A stretch of 46,471 nt of DNA, from contig CAZLGG010000021.1 in assembly GCA_964559135.1 (NCBI GenBank), positions 1-46,471 on the forward strand, in the 5' to 3' direction. Below are positions 15,844 to 22,406 of the stretch, in pieces. The DNA is from DRQF01 sp964559135. Lineage in GTDB: Bacteria; Planctomycetota; GCA-002687715; DRQF01. The translations under genes and the position numbers were made by a program. Each line of letters begins with the position of its first letter. Within the stretch, counting starts at the first letter, position 1. The notes under the pieces were generated by a model. That model made no database searches. It saw only the letters and a list, made by a program, of their open reading frames with translations, and was not told where the DNA came from.

Positions 15844-16854
15844 TTATGGGCGGCTCGGCTCGTCGGGACAAGAGGACTCGCGATTCCGGGGTTTCTTGCG
15901 GACGAAGAGTTTCTTGCACCACCGGAAGAATCGGACGAGAAGCCTCCCGTCCAGGACCTTTTCCGTGAGGGTCTCTCGATCTCCGGAGAAGTTTTTGAAG
16001 ACGGCCTCGACGTAGGGCTCATAGCTTTCCTTCACGATGGCGAAGAGACCTCTTTCCGCAATGCGCTGCAGGGCGTCCTTGTAGTGGTCGATCACGACTC
16101 GGTCGAGAAGGCCGGTCGCCACGACGAGGCCGCTGAAGGTCCCGTCGATGACCGCGCCCAATTTGTCGAACGCGTTCATGGTCATGGCGGCGGAGACGTC
16201 GAGAAGACCGAGTTCGGAGGCGTCGGCGACTCTTCTCATCTCGTCCCATGTCTCCTGGATTTCCTTGGCGGGGAGAAGTTGCGTGACGTCCACGCGAGCG
16301 AGTGCTTTCTTCGTTTCTTCGGCGCTCTGCTTCAGTTGATCGACGGAAAGCGGGGGCGTGTCCACCAGGGAGGCGGCGCGGCCCGCTCCATCCGCCACGG
16401 CTCCCAGGAAGTCATCCAGGTTTCTGATCGTCGAGCCCCCGGCGATGATCCCTTTCTCCTCCAACTCGTGGGCGAGTTCCTGGATGTAGGTGTGCGTGCC
16501 GTACGCCAGGTCACTGACGACGGCGAGCAACCAGACCGGCGAGACGTGCATCGTGGCGAGACTCGTGAGGTCCAGGAAGTTCCCCACGGCCTTGCGCGCC
16601 AGGAAGTCGTCGCTGACGGCGTGTCGGCTCTCTGCCTGGGGCAACTCCAGACCGGCCACCTTGTCGAGGAGAAAGCTCAAGGAGTTGCGGACGACGATCT
16701 TGTAGGTTTTCGAATCCTGAAAGGCTTTCGGTACGAGAAACGCGCTCATCTCCTTCACGGCGCCCGCCGCCAGGCCCACGGTGCTGCGAAGGGCGCGCTC
16801 GGGGAGTGAAAGCGTGTAGAGGAGGAAATGCCGTAGAGGCTCCTGGTCGTTCAT
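15844..16854 (-). CDS. Conserved-looking hypothetical helical protein
   Basis: A 336-residue, mostly alpha-helical protein, first gene of the leftward operon with the Dus enzyme. The start at 16854 (MNDQEPLRHFLLYTLSLPER) is preferred because upstream codons are Pro/Arg-rich and non-homologous. It has hydrophobic stretches (SPVWLLAVVSDLAYGTHTYI and FSGLVVATGLLDRVVI) but no obvious signal peptide, and a basic tail (WCKKLFVRKKPRNR). The family is not recognised. Membrane association is possible. Confidence 0.65.
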   Translation of the reverse strand: MNDQEPLRHFLLYTLSLPERALRSTVGLAAGAVKEMSAFLVPKAFQDSKTYKIVVRNSLSFLLDKVAGLELPQAESRHAVSDDFLARKAVGNFLDLTSLATMHVSPVWLLAVVSDLAYGTHTYIQELAHELEEKGIIAGGSTIRNLDDFLGAVADGAGRAASLVDTPPLSVDQLKQSAEETKKALARVDVTQLLPAKEIQETWDEMRRVADASELGLLDVSAAMTMNAFDKLGAVIDGTFSGLVVATGLLDRVVIDHYKDALQRIAERGLFAIVKESYEPYVEAVFKNFSGDRETLTEKVLDGRLLVRFFRWCKKLFVRKKPRNRESSCPDEPSRP

Positions 16855-16961
16855 GGCGCCATTGTGTGTCCCCGGGGGCGGGGGCGCGAGGCGGGGCGGT
16901 CGGGGGACTCTTCGTGACCACCCTTCCCAAGCCCGCAAGATACGTCTCGAATCGCTTGGGA

Positions 16962-16967
16962 TATAAA
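16962..16967 (+). promoter_or_regulatory. Candidate -10 element of the repeat lipoprotein gene
   Basis: TATAAA stands in the 202-bp divergent gap, 90 bp before the ATG at 17057. No good -35 hexamer is seen 16-18 bp upstream, so this is a weak call. Confidence 0.3.
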
Positions 16968-17056
16968 CGGGGGGATTGTCGGAAAGGGCTTCAGAACAGG
17001 GACTTCCGACGTCGATACCTCAGACGTCACGCGCACATCGAAGAGGGATGCACGTC

Positions 17057-18958
17057 ATGAATAAGAACATCAGCCCGGTCTTGCTCGCGGTCTTGAGTCT
17101 TCTCGTCGTCGGATGCGGCGGGGGAGGGGGCAACAGCGGCGACAGCGGCGCGCAGGTCATGAACACGGGGTTGGCGGTGGCGGCGAACTACCCGTCGGGT
17201 CTCACCAATCTCGGGGACCTCGTCTTCACGCTCGTCAATGAACTGGAACAGGCCGCCACCGACCTGAACGGTGACGGCGACGCCGCCGATGACGTCGTCC
17301 ACATGATCGACACGACGACGGGGCAGATCACGAATCTCCAAGTGGCGGGAACCCCGCTTTTCGCGGTCAATGACAACCTGGTGGCTTGGGGCGTCGAGGA
17401 AGCGGACGAGGGCCTCGTCGACTTCAACATGGACGGCGACTTCGGAGACACGGTTCTCGTTCTGTTCGACCCGAGCCTTCCCGTCGGACCCGCGAATCCC
17501 AACATCACGGGGATCAGTCTCGAGCCCGTCGCCAGCATTCGCGGTGAGGGCTCCATCTTCGTGCTCGTGACCAGTGAGGCGGCGGCGAACCAGGACCTCA
17601 ACGGAGACGGGGTGCTGGACGATTTCGTTCTGCAACTCTTCGATCCCATGACGCTCACCGCGACCGGCGCGGGCGTGGCGTTGAACCCGGATTCCATCGG
17701 TTATGATCTGCGACACGGCATCATCGTCTTCGAGGCCTCCGAGGAGGATCAGACCGACCCGGGCGGCATGGGGACCGATCTCAACGGTGACGGTGACAGC
17801 TCGGACGACGTTCTCATGGGCATGTCCGTGGCCACCATGACCACCTTCAATATCGGTGCGGCCGGCATGGCGCGCGCCGTGAGTCCCGCGGCGTTCCGCA
17901 TCATCGGAACCGATGCGGCCCCCGTCGTGATGTACGCCATCGACGAGGGCGACGAGGGGCAGAACCTCAATGCCGGCATTTCCAACGATACGGACATGAT
18001 GGATACCGTGGCCGCGATCTTCGACGTGAACACGTCCACCGAGAGTCTTCCGGCGGGAGGGATCGCTATTCAAGCGACTCGGCTCTTCGGTTCCGAGACG
18101 CGAGCGGTGGTGTCGGCGAGCGAGACGGACAATGGTCCCACGGGAAGCGACTACAACGTGGATGGCGACACGACCGATTTCGTGCCCTTCTGGGTGGACC
18201 TCGCTTTGCCCAACCTGGCCAACAACGTGGGCGTGGCCCAAGACGACGGCTCGGCGTCGTCGACCCCCAACGTCTGCGGCGAGTTCTTCGTCATGACGGC
18301 ATCGGAGACCGACCAGGGGCCGAACGGGACGAATTACAACCAGGGAATCGGCGACACGGACACGGACGATCTGGTCCCCTTCTACGTGGGGATGCAGACG
18401 GCCGCGACCCAGGTCGTCAACCTGGGACTGGCCGGTGACCAGGTCATTTGCGGGAGAAACGGTGACTGGGTGGCCCTCGTCGCCGACGAGTCCGACAACG
18501 GTCATGATTTGAACGGAGACAACGATACGGCAGACCAAGCTGTCTTCTACTTCCCGGTCCAAGGGGGGGCGATCGCCGGCAACGGCGTTTTCGTCCGCGT
18601 CGGTTCGAACAATATCTCGGTGCAGGACTGTTCGACCCGGCTGCGTTTCGTCTCCTTCACCATGGAGGGGTCCGATCAGGGATTCGGGGACATGAACCAG
18701 GATGGGGACTTCGATGACTATGTGGTCATCACCACCCAGATCAACAAGAGTTCCGGGGGTGTGAGCGGTACGTCCGTTCTGGGCACCGTCGACAACAACG
18801 TTGCCATGGACGGATTCCCCCTGCTTCTCAACGGACACATCGTGGCCTTCCCGACACCGGAAGCCACGATCCATCTGGGCATCAATCTCAACGCCGCGAG
18901 CGGCGACACCGACATGTTCGACGCCGTTCTCCATCTGTTGATTCTGGACTGCCCCTGA
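17057..18958 (+). CDS. Surface lipoprotein with ~10 Asp-rich calcium-loop-like repeats
   Basis: A 633-residue lipoprotein. The signal sequence (MNKNISPVLLAVLSLLVVGC) ends in a lipobox with Cys20, followed by a GGGGGNSGDSG linker. The body consists of about ten modules, each a beta segment ending in an EF-hand/dockerin-like loop: DLNGDGDAADDVV, DFNMDGDFGDTVL, DLNGDGVLDDFVL, DLNGDGDSSDDVL, NLNAGISNDTDMMDTV, DYNVDGDTTDFV, NYNQGIGDTDTDDLV, DLNGDNDTADQAV, DMNQDGDFDDYVV and NLNAASGDTDMFDAV. The loops probably bind Ca2+ and stiffen a propeller or solenoid-like domain. The ATG at 17057 is preferred over 17048 because AAGAGGG is then nine bases upstream. Monocistronic, with a terminator-like hairpin downstream. 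The function is unknown; a structural or adhesive role is a guess. Confidence 0.8.
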   Translation: MNKNISPVLLAVLSLLVVGCGGGGGNSGDSGAQVMNTGLAVAANYPSGLTNLGDLVFTLVNELEQAATDLNGDGDAADDVVHMIDTTTGQITNLQVAGTPLFAVNDNLVAWGVEEADEGLVDFNMDGDFGDTVLVLFDPSLPVGPANPNITGISLEPVASIRGEGSIFVLVTSEAAANQDLNGDGVLDDFVLQLFDPMTLTATGAGVALNPDSIGYDLRHGIIVFEASEEDQTDPGGMGTDLNGDGDSSDDVLMGMSVATMTTFNIGAAGMARAVSPAAFRIIGTDAAPVVMYAIDEGDEGQNLNAGISNDTDMMDTVAAIFDVNTSTESLPAGGIAIQATRLFGSETRAVVSASETDNGPTGSDYNVDGDTTDFVPFWVDLALPNLANNVGVAQDDGSASSTPNVCGEFFVMTASETDQGPNGTNYNQGIGDTDTDDLVPFYVGMQTAATQVVNLGLAGDQVICGRNGDWVALVADESDNGHDLNGDNDTADQAVFYFPVQGGAIAGNGVFVRVGSNNISVQDCSTRLRFVSFTMEGSDQGFGDMNQDGDFDDYVVITTQINKSSGGVSGTSVLGTVDNNVAMDGFPLLLNGHIVAFPTPEATIHLGINLNAASGDTDMFDAVLHLLILDCP

Positions 18959-18996
18959 GCAACGACGAAACACTGTCTTGAACCATTCCTTACCCG

Positions 18997-19024
18997 CGGC
19001 GCGGAGGCCCCTTCCTCCGCGCCG
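18997..19024 (+). terminator. Probable intrinsic terminator
   Basis: An 11-bp GC-rich perfect stem (18997-19007 with 19014-19024) with a 6-base loop lies 38 bp after the lipoprotein stop. The following TTCCTTT is a weak U-rich tail. Confidence 0.55.
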
Positions 19025-19150
19025 TTCCTTTGGAGTGACGAGGTCCCCCGGCGGCTCGGGCCGTCATCCCGGGGCTCGGGCGAGTGAGGCTTCGATGGTG
19101 CTCGATGCAAAGCAAGCTTTGCGCACCAAGGTTTTGCAACGAGGTCGGTG

Positions 19151-19188
19151 GAGGGATGGGGCGACTCGGTCTATGCTCTGAGGCATGG
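19151..19188 (+). repeat. 38-bp direct repeat, copy 1, at the moaD-moeA start
   Basis: This segment is 36/38 identical to 22310-22347. Both copies place the same ATG at their 3' end, at the head of a moeA-type transcription unit. Each contains TATGCT seven bases before that ATG, which could be a -10 element giving a leaderless or very short-leader mRNA. No Shine-Dalgarno is properly spaced. Confidence 0.75.
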
Positions 19189-20720
19189 AGAAACAGGCCC
19201 GCGTCACGATTCACGTCCCGGATGTTCTGAGCCGCTTCACGGGCGGTGAGAAGGAGATCCTCGTCGCCGCGGAGACGGTGGGAGAGGCTCTCGAAGCCCT
19301 GTTCGCGGTGCATCCCCAACTCCGCCCCAGGGTTCTCGATGATGCGGAACGCATCCATCCCTACCTGCTGCTCATCACGGAAGGAGAGCAACTCGACCGC
19401 GGGGCGTTCGCGCATCATCCCGTGTCCTCGGGCGACGAGATCGACATCCTTCCGGCGGTGGAAGGGGGGGGGCCTCCGCGCGACGTCCGCTTCCGCGGTT
19501 TTGCGTCCCGCACGCCCGTGGCCGAGGCCCAGGCTGTGGCTCTGTCCGAGCTGGTCTCACGTTTGGAGATCGTGGACCTGGATGCAGCCGCCGGCCGGAT
19601 CCTGGGCGAGGATTTCGTCAGCGCCCACGCGGCGCCTCCCTTCGACCGCTCGGCCATGGACGGCTACGCCGTGCGTGCGGAGGACACCTATGGCGCTTCG
19701 TCCTACGACCCCGTGTCCTTGCGGCTCGTCGGAGAATCCATGCCCGGCGCCACGGAGCTTCCTGACGTGGGGCCCGGGGAGGCCTGCCGCATCATGACGG
19801 GCGCGCCGATGCCCTTGGGCGCCGATGCGGTGCTCATGGCCGAGGACGCCCGCGAAGTGGGGGACCGCGTCGAAGTGGAAGCGCCCTTACCGCCGGCCAA
19901 GAACGTGGGGCGGACCGGCGAGGACGTGGCCGCGGGGGACGTGGTGCTGCGTCGGGGGCGGCGCTTGCGCCCCCAGGACCTGGGTCTCCTGGCCAGCCTG
20001 GGGGCGGGAGAAGTCACCGTCTACGCGCGCCCTCGGGTCGTCATTCTCGTGACGGGCAACGAACTGCTTCCTCCGGGCTCCGCGCCCCGTCCGGGTTGCA
20101 TCATCGATTCCAACACCCCCATGCTGCGGGCGCTCATCAGGCGGGACGGAGGCGTCGTCGTGGCCGCCCTGCGACGGAAGGACGACGAGGCGCTCATCCG
20201 GGAGACGCTCGGCGAACTCGATGCCGACATCCTCATCACGGCCGGGGGGTCTTCCGTGGGACGCGAGGATTTCCTTCCTCAGCTCGTGGGCGAGCTGGGT
20301 CGGTTGCAGGTCCATGGGGTGGCGATGCGCCCCGCTGCGCCGGCCGGTATAGGGATGATCGGCGACATGAAGGTGTTTCTGCTGCCCGGCAACCCGGTCT
20401 CGTGCCTGGCCGCCTACGACATCTTGGCCGGGCCGGCCGTCCGGCGATGGGGCGGCCGGCCTCATGCCACGGATTTCCCCTATCCCCGTCGGCGTATGAC
20501 GACCCGCCGCGCCATTGCGTCCGTGCCTGGGCGCCTGGACTACGTCCGCGTCGGGGTGGAGGGGGATTCCGTCCACCCGCTTGCCGCCAAGGGGGCCGCC
20601 ATCCTCTCCAGCACCACGCGCGCCGACGGCTTCCTCCTCGTTCCCGAGGAAAAAGAAGGCCTGGAGGAAGGCGCCGCCGTCACGGTCTACTTTTACGATC
20701 CCGCTCCCGATCGTCTCTGA
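19185..20720 (+). CDS. moeA: MoaD-MoeA fusion, molybdenum/tungsten cofactor synthesis
   Basis: A 511-residue fusion. Residues 1-95 are a MoaD/ThiS-type ubiquitin-like sulfur carrier (VTIHVPDVLSRFTGGEKEI ... VSSGDEIDILPAVEGGG). The normally C-terminal Gly-Gly is internal here (Gly94-Gly96). Residues from about 105 are a full MoeA, the molybdenum insertase that loads the metal into adenylylated molybdopterin: PPFDRSAMDGYAVRAED, GEACRIMTGAPMPLGADAV, VVILVTGNELLPPG, ILITAGGSSVGREDF, FLLPGNPVSCLAAYD. A sulfur carrier needs a free Gly-Gly end for thiocarboxylation, so proteolytic release or a purely structural role is implied. The start lies within the 38-bp repeat. A second MoeA lies downstream, and an aldehyde:ferredoxin oxidoreductase in the same neighbourhood would be a client. 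Confidence 0.9.
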   Translation: MEKQARVTIHVPDVLSRFTGGEKEILVAAETVGEALEALFAVHPQLRPRVLDDAERIHPYLLLITEGEQLDRGAFAHHPVSSGDEIDILPAVEGGGPPRDVRFRGFASRTPVAEAQAVALSELVSRLEIVDLDAAAGRILGEDFVSAHAAPPFDRSAMDGYAVRAEDTYGASSYDPVSLRLVGESMPGATELPDVGPGEACRIMTGAPMPLGADAVLMAEDAREVGDRVEVEAPLPPAKNVGRTGEDVAAGDVVLRRGRRLRPQDLGLLASLGAGEVTVYARPRVVILVTGNELLPPGSAPRPGCIIDSNTPMLRALIRRDGGVVVAALRRKDDEALIRETLGELDADILITAGGSSVGREDFLPQLVGELGRLQVHGVAMRPAAPAGIGMIGDMKVFLLPGNPVSCLAAYDILAGPAVRRWGGRPHATDFPYPRRRMTTRRAIASVPGRLDYVRVGVEGDSVHPLAAKGAAILSSTTRADGFLLVPEEKEGLEEGAAVTVYFYDPAPDRL

Positions 20721-20844
20721 CTCCGAGTCGCCCGGCGCGGAGAAAAACCCTGTCGGCCGAAGCCTCTCCGGTTCATTTCATGGTCCTGACCCTTCTCTTT
20801 TTTGATGACTTCCTCACCTGGTCGTCACCGACACCAAGGACGCT

Positions 20845-21114
20845 GTGCGCAGCGTGAACGATGTGGCCTTTCCCGTTTGGGGTGGGACCACCTACAACGA
20901 AGGGGTCCTGGGGGCCGTGCTGTTCGAGCAGATTTGCAACATCGACCTCACCCCGCCCATCCAGAACGAAAAGGAGTTTTTTACTCGGCTGCTGATGGAT
21001 TTCGGGGACGCGTATATGGAGTTTCCGACTATGTCAGGAAACTATGTGCCGAAGTCCGGCGGCCGAGCCCGAACCGGGATCGTCTGGGAGTTCGCCCAGT
21101 CGGCGTCGCAATGA
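20845..21114 (+). CDS. Hypothetical 89-residue protein or gene fragment
   Basis: GTG start at 20845 with AAGGA four bases before it. The stop is 11 bp before the beta-helix gene, so the two may be co-transcribed. The sequence (DVAFPVWGGTTYNEGVLGAV, IDLTPPIQNEKEFFTRLL, DFGDAYMEFPTMSGNYVPKS) looks like a piece of a larger domain. The frame is protein-like for eight codons upstream of the GTG and is then closed by two consecutive TGA codons at 20803-20808. Codon choice (TTT TTT ACT, TAT ATG) is less GC-biased than its neighbours. It may be a remnant of a longer, perhaps acquired, gene. The family is not recognised. Confidence 0.4.
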   Translation: MRSVNDVAFPVWGGTTYNEGVLGAVLFEQICNIDLTPPIQNEKEFFTRLLMDFGDAYMEFPTMSGNYVPKSGGRARTGIVWEFAQSASQ

Positions 21115-21125
21115 GGAGAGGCATC

Positions 21126-22310
21126 ATGAGACCATCACACATGAAGGCGATGTTTCGCGTGGCGCTGGTGCTCGGTGGGTTGGCCGGCACCGGATGGGGG
21201 CAAGCGGTGCTCATCGTTCCTTCCGCAACGTATCCGACGATTCAGTCGGCCATCAATGCCGCGGTGCCGGGGGATGTGGTTCAGGTGGGGCCGGGGACTT
21301 ACGTGGAGAATCTGGATCTTTTGGGAAAAGAGATCCAGCTCGTGGGCGCGGGGCCGGACCTCACCACCATCGATGGGAATCAGTCCGGCGCCGTCATCGT
21401 CTGCAAGAGCGACGAGGGACCGGGCACCCTCATCGAGGGTTTCACCCTCACCAACGGTTCGGGGTTCGTGGAATCCGGACCGTTGGGGGCGACCTTCGTG
21501 AAGGGGGGCGGGATCTACCTGAGCGAGAACGTCAACTCCCCGTTCTTCGCCACCGATGTCCTGGTGAAGAATTGCCGCATCGTGGGCAACACCGCTCCGG
21601 ACGGGGGCGGCGGGGTGCATGTCACCCTGTTCGCCCCCGTGACTCTCGAGGACTGCGCGCTGGAAAACAACTCGTTGAACGCAGTCGGACAGGAATTGAG
21701 CGCGGCGTTCGACCTCGTTCGATGCGTCATTCGCGGCAACACGAACCCGAACGGCTACGTATCGGGAGTCTTCGTGGATGCGGGGACGAGTCTCGGGCCC
21801 ATCAGCATTCGCGACTGTCTCATCGAGGGGACCCAGGCGGATGAGGGGGCCTTGATCTACGCCCCGAGCGGGAGTCGCATCGTGGTCGAGCACTGTACCT
21901 TCGCCAACAACACCGCGACCCTGCCGGGTGCAGCTCTCATCCTCGAGGGAACCTCGCCGACCTTCGCGCCCGTGGCGCCGACGTTTCGCAACTGCGTTTT
22001 CTGGGGCAATTCCTCGCCGTTGGCGGGGCCCATCCCCAACAGCATGGGGCCTACCCTCAACTTGGACCACTGCCTGGTTCAGGGAGGTTTTTCCGGAGCG
22101 GGCAACATCGCCGTCGACCCCAAGTTCGTGGATCCGGCGCGGGGGATCTGCCGTTTGCGCCCGGACTCCCCCGCCATCGACGCGGGGGTCGTGCTCTCGC
22201 CCCCGTCGCCGGCGATTCCCATTCCCCTGACTCTGACCTTCCAGGGGGTCGTGGAAGCGACCCCCGGCGTCTTCGCCGTCACCAACGCCGTCGTGGTGGA
22301 CGTGCGGTAG
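21126..22310 (+). CDS. Secreted right-handed parallel beta-helix protein
   Basis: A 394-residue exported protein with signal peptide (about 1-25, ending GTGWGQA) and a classic beta-helix start, PTIQSAINAAVPGDVVQVGPGTYVENL. Repeated turns with N/G/C ladders follow (VKNCRIVGNTA, LEDCALENNS, VRCVIRGNT, VEHCTFANNTA, FRNCVFWGNSS), as in pectate-lyase-like/NosD-type proteins. The FVDPARGICRLRPDSPAIDAG motif marks the usual end of such domains. A short strand-rich tail follows without the common anchoring or sorting domain. AGGAGAGG precedes the ATG. The stop is immediately followed by the second copy of the 38-bp repeat. No catalytic residues can be assigned; carbohydrate binding or a structural role is typical. 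Confidence 0.8.
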   Translation: MRPSHMKAMFRVALVLGGLAGTGWGQAVLIVPSATYPTIQSAINAAVPGDVVQVGPGTYVENLDLLGKEIQLVGAGPDLTTIDGNQSGAVIVCKSDEGPGTLIEGFTLTNGSGFVESGPLGATFVKGGGIYLSENVNSPFFATDVLVKNCRIVGNTAPDGGGGVHVTLFAPVTLEDCALENNSLNAVGQELSAAFDLVRCVIRGNTNPNGYVSGVFVDAGTSLGPISIRDCLIEGTQADEGALIYAPSGSRIVVEHCTFANNTATLPGAALILEGTSPTFAPVAPTFRNCVFWGNSSPLAGPIPNSMGPTLNLDHCLVQGGFSGAGNIAVDPKFVDPARGICRLRPDSPAIDAGVVLSPPSPAIPIPLTLTFQGVVEATPGVFAVTNAVVVDVR

Positions 22311-22347
22311 AGGGATGGGGCGTCTCGGTCTATGCTCTGAGCCATGG
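22310..22347 (+). repeat. 38-bp direct repeat, copy 2, upstream of moeA-PBP
   Basis: Two mismatches to 19151-19188. The first base overlaps the last base of the beta-helix stop codon. The ATG corresponding to the MoaD-MoeA start is here the ATG of a 20-codon reading frame. TATGCT is at 22331-22336. Confidence 0.75.
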
Positions 22348-22406
22348 TGGCACGCAGCGACAACATGACCTCCATGGCCTGGGTTGCCACGGGGGGCCGC
22401 GACTGA
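22344..22406 (+). CDS. 20-codon upstream reading frame overlapping moeA-PBP start
   Basis: ATG at 22344 opens a 20-residue peptide (MVARSDNMTSMAWVATGGRD) whose TGA overlaps the ATG of the MoeA-PBP gene as TGATG. It could be a leader peptide translated from a leaderless transcript and delivering ribosomes to the moeA start, or the remnant of the original N-terminus after duplication of the repeat. There is no homology evidence. Confidence 0.3.
   Translation: MVARSDNMTSMAWVATGGRD

Noticed and set aside
17027..18973. 648-codon minus-strand open frame opposite the repeat lipoprotein
   Set aside because: His/Arg/Val-rich repetitive translation that mirrors the Asp-rich repeats of the real gene; no start signal or homology.
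20803..20808. Two adjacent TGA codons before the 89-residue gene as possible selenocysteines
   Set aside because: No redox motif surrounds them, the upstream codons do not look coding in that frame, and I see no SECIS-like hairpin at the right distance.
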